DNA of 7,766 bases from Chloroflexota bacterium (GCA_005880055.1 VBJS01000018.1:1-7766), one strand, 5' to 3'. Positions 1 through 6,455 are shown, counted from the first letter of the stretch. The notes: a model not told the origin generated them from the letters alone. Made by a program: numbers and translations.

Positions 1-443
1 TCCGTGACATCGGCTCGTACAAGTTCTTCGCCGGCGGGATGCGCGGCTGCGGCGGTGCCGCCCGCCCCCCGGGTGACCTGGACCAATGCCTCTTCTTTCC
101 CCGTCTCCGAGAGGACGGCGAGAATTATGATCTTCTCATCGCCGATGGTCACCGATGAACCCAACCCGACGTCTGGCTTGGAGATCGAAATCCGCGAGTC
201 GTTCGCGCTGATTGCGTTGACCAGCGAGCCGCCCACCTCCCGGTGGCGGTTACTGCTCAACGGATCATAAGGCGAGACAACGTTCGCAAAGACGCCGCAG
301 ACTAGCAGCAAGGCAACAAATAACAACCCAAGCACGCCCAATGGATGCTGGCGTGCGACCTGGAACAGCTTACGCAACCGCCGGACTGGGGCACGGCGCT
401 CTTCCTCCTCGGCGGGGAACGGTACGGCTACTTCTTGGGCCAT
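1..443 (-). CDS. DppC-like ABC transporter permease, N-terminal part (runs off left edge)
   Basis: Inner-membrane permease subunit of a peptide/nickel-type ABC importer; 147 codons are visible and the frame is open to the window edge. Residues 1-31 are a charged cytoplasmic tail (AEEEERRAPVRRLRK). Residues about 32-57 form the first membrane segment, followed by SPYDPL, which is typical of the DppC/OppC family at this point. The next residues (about 76-147) are not the usual short linker. They form a beta-rich stretch with VTIGDEKIII and VTRGAGGTAAAAHPAGEEL, resembling a module of phage and surface proteins. The permease core (HxLGTDxxGRD and the EAA loop) would lie outside the window. The ATG at 443 follows a purine-rich GAGAAGAAG and starts 7 nt after the DppB-like stop, so the two are probably co-translated. 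An in-frame ATG at 485 would overlap the upstream gene but has no visible ribosome site. Family placement rests on the N-terminus and operon position. Confidence 0.82.
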   Translation of the reverse strand, partial: MAQEVAVPFPAEEEERRAPVRRLRKLFQVARQHPLGVLGLLFVALLLVCGVFANVVSPYDPLSSNRHREVGGSLVNAISANDSRISISKPDVGLGSSVTIGDEKIIILAVLSETGKEEALVQVTRGAGGTAAAAHPAGEELVRADVT

Positions 444-450
444 CTTCTTC

Positions 451-1407
451 TCAAGCGTAGTGAATTCGCGGATCGAGCCATGCATACGCTATATCGACGA
501 GCAGGTTCGCGACGACGTAAGCGATGGCGAACAGGAAGACTAAGCTTTGAACAACAACAAAATCTCTCCGTTCGATGGCCTCCACAATGTACTTCCCCAC
601 GCCGTTTAAATTGAATACCGACTCTACGAGCACCGCACCGCTAATGAGCGCTCCGATTTGAAGCCCTACGACGGTAACGACCGGAATCAGGGCGTTCTTC
701 AGGCCGTGCCGCCAGACTACCGTACGCTCCCGCAGGCCCTTCGACCATGCCGTGCGGATGTAGTCGTTCCGCATTACCTCCAGCATGGCAGAGCGGGTTA
801 GCCGCATCACAGGGGCTGCAATGCCGACGGCCAGGACAAGGGCAGGAAAGACGAACTCCTCTAGATTCACGAGCGGGTCATCCATAAACGGCACGTACGT
901 GCGCCCAAATTGGGGCGGTGTCCAGTTGAACCACTTTGACCCGAACGTGATGATAATAATCCCCAGGTAGAACGAGGGCACAGAGAGCCAGACGACGCTC
1001 GATAAGCGGGTAATCCAGTCCAACGGTGTACCGGGACGTATCGCTGACAGCACTCCCGGCGGGATGCCCAGCAGTACGGCAAAGATCATCGTCATGATCA
1101 TCAACTCAATGGTGATCGGAAGCCGGTGGTCCAACTCCGTGTTAACGGGCGACGCGCCTTCGCTCATCGATGTGCCGAAGTCTCCCTCGGCAATGCCCGT
1201 CACCCAATTCCCGTACTGCTCGTACCAGGGCTTGTCCAGGCCTTGCTCCACCTGGCAGTCATGGACCGTCTGCGGCGTAGCCCCCAATCCCAACCTCAGG
1301 ACGCAGACATCTCCCGGGATGATGCGGAAAGCGAGGAACGTCAGGAAGGTGACACCGAGAACGATGACTGGTAGCAGCAGCAGGCGGCGGATGACGTAGT
1401 CACGCAT
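451..1407 (-). CDS. DppB-like ABC transporter permease (peptide/nickel type)
   Basis: Complete 318-residue inner-membrane permease, normal length for the DppB/OppB family. It begins MRDYVIRRLLLLPVIVLG with the first membrane segment at about 8-30, followed by IPGD, a family hallmark. A periplasmic loop follows, with QGLDKPWYEQYGNWV and GDFGTS (about 55-80). Further membrane segments lie near 98-122, 134-155, 185-203, 238-262 and 284-308. The cytoplasmic EAA-type loop that docks on the ATPase is at about 210-242 (NDYIRTAWSKGL, then HGLKNALIPV), and the C-terminus is the usual AWLDPRIHYA. It lies 29 nt after the solute-binding gene and 7 nt before the DppC-like gene, so all three are probably one transcript. 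The gap upstream holds a small GC-rich inverted repeat (1425-1435), and the ribosome site is weak. Unusual: two cysteines (C35, C51) in the first periplasmic loop. The transported substrate cannot be read from the permease. Confidence 0.95.
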   Translation of the reverse strand: MRDYVIRRLLLLPVIVLGVTFLTFLAFRIIPGDVCVLRLGLGATPQTVHDCQVEQGLDKPWYEQYGNWVTGIAEGDFGTSMSEGASPVNTELDHRLPITIELMIMTMIFAVLLGIPPGVLSAIRPGTPLDWITRLSSVVWLSVPSFYLGIIIITFGSKWFNWTPPQFGRTYVPFMDDPLVNLEEFVFPALVLAVGIAAPVMRLTRSAMLEVMRNDYIRTAWSKGLRERTVVWRHGLKNALIPVVTVVGLQIGALISGAVLVESVFNLNGVGKYIVEAIERRDFVVVQSLVFLFAIAYVVANLLVDIAYAWLDPRIHYA

Positions 1408-1436
1408 CGGTTAAATCCCGAGGGCGCGGGCCGCGG

Positions 1437-3185
1437 CTATGTCCCTTCTTCCGTCCAGAGATCGACGTTATAGGGGCCAATGTCCTTCGGCGTCGGCTGT
1501 CCGATCTCAAACGGGAAATGCACATAGCTCCAGCGGGCCGAGTACGCGTAACCTCCCGGCAGTGTTATCTGGGGGCCGTGCTCCTTGATCATCATCCTCT
1601 GCGCTTCGTAGATGATCTGCTTCCGCTTCTCTTCGTCGAACTCCTCAGATTGGGCATCGATCAGCTTGTCCAGCGCCGGGTTGGTGTAGTTAGTCCAGTT
1701 GCCGTTTCCCGTCACTCCACGCGTGTGGTAGAAGCTGAGGGGCCGGTCCGGTTCGTCATAGGGCAGGTTGGGGAAGAAAGTCATCTCAAAATTGCCCGGC
1801 AGGATAACGCTGGCGATGAAGGTGCCGACTTCCACCTCCTCGATCTCAATGCTGATCTTGATCTTCGAAAGGTGCTCCTTGATCAGAGCGGCGGCCTGCG
1901 CGATGAACGTGGCGCCGCTGACCTTCGGGATCTTCATCCGCGCGTTGAAGCCGTCGCCATAACCAGCTTGTTCCATGTTGGCCCGCGCCTTGTCCAGGTT
2001 GAACGTGTAGAAGCTGCGCAGCTCATCCTGCGGGAGCGACCACTTGAACTGCGGCCACTGGATGGGCCCGTTGTAGTTCGCTTCCCCGTCCCAAATGGCG
2101 TCGATGAAGTCGTCGCGGTTAATTGCCATGTCAATGGCTTCTCGCACACGGATGTCGCTGTATGGCGGCTTCATCTTGAACTCTACGCATGGGTAGAAGA
2201 GGCTGGGCGCCCGGGCGACGGTGAATCGAGAGTCGTTCTGGTATTCCTCGAACTTCTTCTTGGTGAGCACCGCGCCGTTGACGTCGTGGTCGCCGGATTC
2301 AAACGCCGCCAGAAGCGACGCCGCTTCTGTGATCACGATGTAAGTGATGCGGTCCACCCAGGGGCGCGGACTCAGGAAGTAGTTCGGGTTCTTCACGAGC
2401 TTGATGCGCTCGGAGCCGCGGAACTGCTCCAGCATGAACGGGCCACTCCCGTACGCCTGCTGGCTCAAGCGCAGCCCGAACTTATCGATGACCTTGCGCG
2501 GCACGATGCCCCAGGTGGGGTTGGCCATCTCCCGTATCGACGGCACGAATGGCTGCTGCATCTTGAAGCTAAGACTGTAGGGGTCCGGTGTCTGGATCGC
2601 CTGGTCGAGCGCCAGGACGAGCTTGTTGACATCGTTCGTGCCGCCGATTCGGTACGGGAACCGCTTGTCGGGCGCCGTCAACGACGTGCCACGGCGTATA
2701 AACGTGGCCCGTACGTCGTCCGAGGTTAGCTCTTCGCCCTGGGCGGGCCCGCCGTTAGGCCCGCTCAGGACACCCTTGCGGAACGAGAAGATGAAATCGA
2801 GGTGCTCCGGGTCGGGCTGCTCGAACGCGGTCGCGAAGTTGTTCGTCAAGAGCACTTCGTTGATCGGGTCCCAGTTGTAGAGATAGCTGTAGAGCTGCGT
2901 ATCAATGTCAAGTCCGGTGAGGTCGATGTGGGGGTCGATGCCGCCAACGTTTAGCAGCCGCCCGAAGACCACCTCACCCCCCGGCCGCGGGCTGCCTCCG
3001 GCCGCGCCTGAAGGGCGCGAAGAGCCACTGGCTCCGCCGCTACTGCCGTTTTTGTTGTCGCTGCCGCCGCAACCGACGACGAGCGCCGCTCCGCCGCCCA
3101 ACGCCGCAACGCCTCCTGCGGCCAGCAGTTTTCGCCTGCTCAACCTCTTGCGAGCAAGCCGCTCCCAATAATTGGGTTGCTCCAT
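1437..3185 (-). CDS. Family 5 extracellular solute-binding lipoprotein (DppA/OppA-like)
   Basis: Substrate-capturing subunit of the ABC importer, anchored outside the membrane; 582 residues, in the usual range of SBP family 5. The N-terminus carries a twin-arginine motif (SRRKLL, residues 16-21), a hydrophobic stretch and a lipobox ending in VVGC with Cys39. This suggests Tat export and lipidation. Residues 40-70 are a Gly/Ser-rich tether. The mature domain begins PGGEVVFGRL and shows family features: ELTSDDVRATF, AYGSGPFMLEQF, RIKLVKNPNYF, DIRVREAIDMAINRDDF and NPALDKLIDAQ. The ATG at 3185 is preceded by a strong ribosome site (GGGAGGT), and a near-consensus promoter lies upstream. It is first in the operon with the two permeases. 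The likely ligand is an oligopeptide, but this family also binds nickel, glycosides and other solutes, so specificity is open. The long open frame antisense to it (1518-2729) looks like a codon-bias shadow. Confidence 0.95.
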   Translation of the reverse strand: MEQPNYWERLARKRLSRRKLLAAGGVAALGGGAALVVGCGGSDNKNGSSGGASGSSRPSGAAGGSPRPGGEVVFGRLLNVGGIDPHIDLTGLDIDTQLYSYLYNWDPINEVLLTNNFATAFEQPDPEHLDFIFSFRKGVLSGPNGGPAQGEELTSDDVRATFIRRGTSLTAPDKRFPYRIGGTNDVNKLVLALDQAIQTPDPYSLSFKMQQPFVPSIREMANPTWGIVPRKVIDKFGLRLSQQAYGSGPFMLEQFRGSERIKLVKNPNYFLSPRPWVDRITYIVITEAASLLAAFESGDHDVNGAVLTKKKFEEYQNDSRFTVARAPSLFYPCVEFKMKPPYSDIRVREAIDMAINRDDFIDAIWDGEANYNGPIQWPQFKWSLPQDELRSFYTFNLDKARANMEQAGYGDGFNARMKIPKVSGATFIAQAAALIKEHLSKIKISIEIEEVEVGTFIASVILPGNFEMTFFPNLPYDEPDRPLSFYHTRGVTGNGNWTNYTNPALDKLIDAQSEEFDEEKRKQIIYEAQRMMIKEHGPQITLPGGYAYSARWSYVHFPFEIGQPTPKDIGPYNVDLWTEEGT

Positions 3186-3211
3186 CGGACCTCCCTGGGC
3201 GTATAGACGGG

Positions 3212-3224
3212 CGGGCGAAGCCCG
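3212..3224 (-). other. Small hairpin in the 5' untranslated region of the solute-binding gene
   Basis: A perfect inverted repeat, CGGGC-TTC-GCCCG when read on the minus strand, lies between the predicted promoter and the ribosome site of the solute-binding gene. It has a 5-bp GC stem and 3-nt loop with no T-run, so it is not a terminator. It could stabilise the transcript start or be fortuitous. Confidence 0.35.
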
Positions 3225-3260
3225 GTTCGGTAGACGATCCTTCTACATTCGGTACGTCCC

Positions 3261-3289
3261 TTATAGTCAGAGCCGATGTCATTTGTCAA
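3261..3289 (-). promoter_or_regulatory. Housekeeping sigma-type promoter of the ABC importer operon
   Basis: Read on the minus strand, a perfect -35 hexamer TTGACA (3289-3284) is followed by exactly 17 nt and the -10 hexamer CTATAA (3266-3261). TATAAG one base further is an alternative with an 18-nt spacer. Transcription would start near 3254 and leave a 5' leader of about 70 nt before the ATG at 3185. A short inverted repeat, TTGT-CA-ACAA (3283-3292), overlaps the -35 element and could be an operator half-site pair, though its arms are only 4 bp. This is the best promoter-like sequence in the window, and it lies just where the divergent gene arrangement calls for one. Confidence 0.7.
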
Positions 3290-3397
3290 CAATTTCGTCC
3301 GCACCGGCGCTCTTTTAGGGACCGCTAAGTTAGAGTTGGCGGACAAGAGAACGCCACTCGCACGCCAGACGTTATGCTCTAATAGGAGTGAGGAACG

Positions 3398-3442
3398 TTG
3401 ACCCTATCGCCTCCGCCTCCGGGCCGCTCGCAGGAGGAGTGA
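3398..3442 (+). CDS. Possible 14-codon leader ORF with a tetraproline run (speculative)
   Basis: A TTG at 3398, preceded by a purine-rich AGGAGTGAGG (3384-3393), opens a frame reading MTLSPPPPGRSQEE and ending at TGA 3440-3442. The stop lies inside the translation start region of the M50 protease gene, 2 nt before its likely TTG start. Four prolines followed by glycine would slow ribosomes and depend on EF-P, so a translational-coupling or stalling role is imaginable. Against it: such short frames arise by chance, TTG is a weak start, and the GTG at 3388 in the protease frame could be the true start, in which case this frame is merely an overlap. Confidence 0.18.
   Translation: MTLSPPPPGRSQEE
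3432..3439 (+). promoter_or_regulatory. Strong ribosome binding site deciding the M50 protease start
   Basis: AGGAGGAG lies 5 nt before a TTG at 3445. No comparable site stands at a proper distance before the upstream in-frame GTG at 3388, where AGGA directly abuts the codon. The same 12-nt string, AGGAGGAGTGAC, precedes the transaldolase ATG at 7084-7095, which supports its use as an initiation site here. Confidence 0.65.
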
Positions 3443-3444
3443 CA

Positions 3445-4611
3445 TTGGGCGCCTTTCGTATTGGCACAATTGCGGGAATCGAGATCCGGGTTCACTGGAG
3501 CTGGTTCGCGATCTTCCTCCTGCTCACCTGGTGGCTCTCCGAGGGGTTCTTCCAGGAGGTGTACGGGGACTGGAGCGCCACGCAGGCCTGGGTCGTTTCT
3601 GTCGTCGCCGTCCTGCTCTTCTTCTCATCTGTCCTGTTGCACGAGCTTTCGCACTCGCTGGTTGCGCGGCGGCTTGGCCTGCCGGTGCGCAACATCACTC
3701 TGTTCATCTTCGGCGGCGTCTCCTCCCTGGGCTCTGAGCCAACGAGCGCCCGGCAGGAGTTCCAGGTAGCCATCGTCGGCCCGCTCACCAGCTTCGCATT
3801 GGGCATCGCCTGCGCAGCCCTGGCAGCAATTGCATATGCCTTCGGGGAGGAGGATTCGCCGCCGGCGGCGGTCGTCGAATATCTCGCCTTTATCAACCTG
3901 TCCGTCGGCGTCTTCAACCTACTCCCGGGCTTCCCGCTGGACGGCGGCCGGGTGCTTCGGGCCACCCTCTGGGCGCGCAGCGGGAACATGCTAAACGCCA
4001 CACGGTGGGCCAGCAACGCGGGCACTGTTATCTCTTTCGGCCTGATAGCGGCCGGCGTCCTGTCAACGCTGCTTGGCAACTTCATAAACGGCGTCTGGTT
4101 CATCGTCATCGGCTGGTTCCTGCGCAACGCCTCCGAATCGTCCTACCAGCAACTGCTGTTCAGGCGGACGCTGGGCGGGCGCAAGGTGGGCGAGATTGTG
4201 AACCGGCACTTCCGGTCGGCGCCGCCGGACATCTCGCTCGAGCAGCTGGTACGCGAATACATGCTGCCGCTGGGGCAGCGCTGCGTGCCTATAGTCGTGG
4301 CTGATGATCTGCTGGGGCTGGTGTCCATGAGCGATTTGAGGCACATAGCCCAGGAGGAATGGGGGACCACAACCGTCTTCCGCGCCATGACGCCCCGCGA
4401 GAGGCTGCACACCGTATCTTCCCAGGACGAGCTGACCACGGCGCTGGAGACTATGGCTGCGCACGACGTTCATCAGTTGCCTGTCCTGGATGGCCGAAGC
4501 TTCCTGGGGTTCGTCACGCGGGCGGACGTATTGCGCCTGATCCAGGTGGGCAGGGAACTGAGCACTGCTGCGCCGGCCGAGCAGCCGGTGAGCCCGAGGC
4601 GGTCAGATTGA
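3445..4611 (+). CDS. Site-2-protease-type M50 membrane metalloprotease with CBS domains
   Basis: Zinc intramembrane protease of the S2P/SpoIVFB class; such enzymes cleave membrane-bound regulators such as anti-sigma factors. With the TTG start it has 388 residues. The N-terminus GAFRIGTIAGIEIRVHWSW matches the family start, which begins only a few residues before the conserved GI-RVHWSW. HELSH (66-70) gives two zinc ligands and the catalytic Glu. LLPGFPLDGGR (159-169) supplies the third ligand, Asp166. FIFGG (87-91) is also typical. Membrane segments lie at about 17-31, 48-65, 107-133, 143-163 and 190-215. Residues 248-372 hold two CBS repeats (VPIVVADDLLGLVSMSDL and LPVLDGRSFLGFVTRADV), a nucleotide-sensing module often fused to this family. 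The start was chosen from the AGGAGGAG site and family N-terminus. An in-frame GTG at 3388 would add 19 low-complexity residues. It is divergent from the importer operon; no substrate protein is encoded nearby. Confidence 0.93.
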   Translation: MGAFRIGTIAGIEIRVHWSWFAIFLLLTWWLSEGFFQEVYGDWSATQAWVVSVVAVLLFFSSVLLHELSHSLVARRLGLPVRNITLFIFGGVSSLGSEPTSARQEFQVAIVGPLTSFALGIACAALAAIAYAFGEEDSPPAAVVEYLAFINLSVGVFNLLPGFPLDGGRVLRATLWARSGNMLNATRWASNAGTVISFGLIAAGVLSTLLGNFINGVWFIVIGWFLRNASESSYQQLLFRRTLGGRKVGEIVNRHFRSAPPDISLEQLVREYMLPLGQRCVPIVVADDLLGLVSMSDLRHIAQEEWGTTTVFRAMTPRERLHTVSSQDELTTALETMAAHDVHQLPVLDGRSFLGFVTRADVLRLIQVGRELSTAAPAEQPVSPRRSD

Positions 4612-4714
4612 CACTGGCCCGCCGGATGTGAAACTAATTACGTGCCCATTTTCCCGGCGGCGGGTTGAGCCCTGAGCCACGCCGCCGAAAGCGGTAACCA
4701 GTCGGAGGTTTCCC
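4612..4714. other. Spacer between protease and beta-oxidation genes with GC-rich inverted repeat
   Basis: This 103-nt gap holds an inverted repeat CGGCGGCG (4655-4662) and CGCCGCCG (4680-4687) separated by 17 nt, in which a further GG/CC pairing with one bulged A is possible. There is no T-run after the stem on either strand, so it is not a canonical intrinsic terminator. I see no convincing -35/-10 pair. The ribosome site GGAGGT (4704-4709) of the next gene closes the gap. Confidence 0.4.
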
Positions 4715-5620
4715 ATGAGCGAAATAAGATTTGACGGCCGCGTCGCCATTGTCACGGGCGCCGGCGGCGGCCTCGGCCGCGCCCACGCGCTTCTGCTCGC
4801 CTCGCGGGGCGCGAAGGTCGTGGTGAACGACCTCGGCGGCTCCCGCGACGGTACCGGCGCCGGCACCAACATGGCGGACCAGGTGGTGGAGGAGATCAAG
4901 AGAGCAGGTGGCGAGGCAGCGCCCGATTACCACGGCGTCGACACCTACGAGGGCGGCGAGGCGATCGTCAAGACGGCGCTCGACGCCTACGGCAAGGTGG
5001 ACATCGTCATCGCTAACGCCGGCATCCTGCGCGACCGCGCCTTCCACAACCTTACCGAGGAGGACTGGGACAAAATCTTTGCGGTACACGTGAAGGGCTC
5101 GTTCGATGTCATCCAGCCCGCCTTTCGCAGCATGCGCCAGAACGGCTACGGCCGCATCGTGGTCACCACATCCAACGCCGGCCTCTACGGCAACTTCGGC
5201 CAAGCCAACTACTCGTCCGCGAAGACGGCGGTCCTGGGCTTCGCCAGCACGCTGGAGCTGGAAGGCGCCAAGTACAACATCAAGGCAAACGTGATCGCGC
5301 CCGTGGCCGCCTCGCGGCTCACGGAGGACGTGATGCCCCCGCCTGCGCTGGAGCGCCTCAAGCCGGAGCTCGTCTCGCCCGTGGTGGCCTATCTCTGCTC
5401 CGAAGAATGCCAGGTGTCAGGCAACATCTTCACGGCCGGCGGTGGCTACGTAGGGCGCGCAGCGATCTTCGAGAGCAAGGGCGCGGTGATCCCCGACATG
5501 ACAATCGAGGCGGTGCGCGACAATTTCGGCAAGATCACGGACATGACCGGCGCCGAGGAGTTCGCCAACGCCTTTGAGGAAGTGCAGAAGCGGCTGATGG
5601 CAGCGCAGGCGGCGGGGTAG
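4715..5620 (+). CDS. SDR-family (3R)-hydroxyacyl-CoA dehydrogenase, MFE-2 type
   Basis: NAD-dependent short-chain dehydrogenase of 301 residues, very like the dehydrogenase part of peroxisomal multifunctional enzyme 2 (HSD17B4). It would oxidise (3R)-hydroxyacyl-CoA to 3-ketoacyl-CoA in the cytoplasm. Visible: the Rossmann glycine motif TGAGGGLG (14-21), Asp39 after the second strand (NDLGG, which favours NAD over NADP), NAG (101-103), and the Ser153/Tyr166/Lys170 catalytic set within the stretch ending YGNFGQANYSSAK. The MFE-2-specific features LRDRAFHNLTEEDWD and the C-terminal ELVSPVVAYLCSEE followed by AGGGYVG are present. The tail (262-301) extends beyond the basic SDR fold, as in MFE-2 proteins. 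The ATG follows GGAGGT at 7-nt-scale spacing. The hydratase-2 gene begins 4 nt downstream, which supports the assignment. Chain length or steroid specificity cannot be judged. Confidence 0.92.
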   Translation: MSEIRFDGRVAIVTGAGGGLGRAHALLLASRGAKVVVNDLGGSRDGTGAGTNMADQVVEEIKRAGGEAAPDYHGVDTYEGGEAIVKTALDAYGKVDIVIANAGILRDRAFHNLTEEDWDKIFAVHVKGSFDVIQPAFRSMRQNGYGRIVVTTSNAGLYGNFGQANYSSAKTAVLGFASTLELEGAKYNIKANVIAPVAASRLTEDVMPPPALERLKPELVSPVVAYLCSEECQVSGNIFTAGGGYVGRAAIFESKGAVIPDMTIEAVRDNFGKITDMTGAEEFANAFEEVQKRLMAAQAAG

Positions 5621-5624
5621 CCCC

Positions 5625-6455
5625 ATGGCTGAACGCAAGACTATCGCAGACGCCGCCGGCCAGCCGTTGCCACCCACCACCTTCGAATATGACGAACGGG
5701 ATGTCATGCTCTACGCGCTGGGCGTCGGCGCCAGCGAGCTGCCGTTCGTCTTCGAGCGCAACCTGAGGACGCTGCCGACGTTCGCCGTCGTCCCGGCCTT
5801 CCCGGCGCTGATGGGGATGACCTCCGCCGTCGAGGTAAACCCGGTGATGATCCTGCACGGCGAGCAGGCGTTTCGTATCCACAAGCCGATTCCGACGAAA
5901 GGCAAACTGACCACTTCCGGCAAGGTGGACGGCGTCTACGACAAGGGGAAGGGCGCCCTCATCACCCTCAGTACCGATACACTAGACGATAAGGGCGAGC
6001 TTCTGTTCACGAACACGTTTGGCGTCTTCGTGCGCGGCGCCGGCGGCTTCGGTGGCGACCGGGGCCCCGAGGCCGGCAACACACCTCCCGAGCGGGCGCC
6101 CGATAAGACCGTCGAGATGCAGACCCTGCCGATCCAGGCGATGATCTACCGGCTCTCCGGCGATCGCAACCCGCTGCACATCGATCCCGATTTCGCCAAG
6201 ATGGCCGGCTATGACCGCCCGATCCTGCACGGCCTCTGCAGCTTCGGCCACGTCGGCCGCGCCGTGCTCGCCGAGTACTGCGGCAACGACCCGGAGCGCT
6301 TCGTCTCGATGTCCGTACGTTTCTCCGGCGTCGTCTACCCCGGCGATACAATCACGACGGAGATGTGGGACGCAGGCAGCGGCAAGGTGCTGGTGCAGGC
6401 GAAGACGCAGGAAGGGCGCGTGGTGATCAGCAACGGAGCCGTTGAGGTGCGCTAG
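5625..6455 (+). CDS. MaoC-family enoyl-CoA hydratase 2 (R-specific)
   Basis: Double hot-dog hydratase of 276 residues corresponding to the hydratase-2 part of MFE-2. It would hydrate trans-2-enoyl-CoA to (3R)-hydroxyacyl-CoA, the substrate of the dehydrogenase encoded 4 nt upstream. The hydratase-2 signature YRLSGDRNPLHIDPDFA (175-191) contains the catalytic Asp180 and His185. DRPILHGLCSFG (197-208) and VRFSGVVYPGDTI (231-243) follow as in the family. The N-terminal half (about 15-135) is the second, non-catalytic hot-dog that accommodates the acyl chain, and 138-165 is a Gly/Pro-rich hinge. The 4-nt gap to the preceding stop and the GGCGGGG stretch just before it suggest translational coupling. 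The large antisense frame over this gene (minus strand 6923-5982) is a GC-bias shadow. No SCP-2 domain or thiolase is encoded in the window. Confidence 0.94.
   Translation: MAERKTIADAAGQPLPPTTFEYDERDVMLYALGVGASELPFVFERNLRTLPTFAVVPAFPALMGMTSAVEVNPVMILHGEQAFRIHKPIPTKGKLTTSGKVDGVYDKGKGALITLSTDTLDDKGELLFTNTFGVFVRGAGGFGGDRGPEAGNTPPERAPDKTVEMQTLPIQAMIYRLSGDRNPLHIDPDFAKMAGYDRPILHGLCSFGHVGRAVLAEYCGNDPERFVSMSVRFSGVVYPGDTITTEMWDAGSGKVLVQAKTQEGRVVISNGAVEVR

Noticed and set aside
4..270. Open frame of 88 codons on the plus strand at the left edge
   Set aside because: It is antisense to the DppC-like permease frame, which continues the importer operon and has recognisable family sequence; the plus-strand product shows none.
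1425..1435. Inverted repeat between the solute-binding and DppB-like genes as an attenuator
   Set aside because: The stem is only 4 bp with a 3-nt loop and no T-run; too small to support a regulatory claim.
1518..2729. Open frame of 403 codons on the plus strand antisense to the solute-binding gene
   Set aside because: The minus-strand gene has full family-5 features throughout. The antisense translation is rich in Arg, Val, Leu, His and Asp with no recognisable domain, as expected from GC-rich codons read in reverse.
3492..4127. Open frame of 211 codons on the minus strand inside the protease gene
   Set aside because: It is antisense to the zinc-site region of a clear M50 protease, has a Thr/Arg/Pro-rich composition and no family features.
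4655..4687. Inverted repeat CGGCGGCG/CGCCGCCG as an intrinsic terminator of the protease gene
   Set aside because: A 17-nt loop and no T-run downstream on either strand; GC-rich spacers produce such repeats easily.
4634..5203. Open frame of 189 codons on the minus strand antisense to the start of the SDR gene
   Set aside because: It spans the SDR gene and its ribosome site in reverse, with a Val/Asp/Ala/His-rich shadow composition and no recognisable domain.
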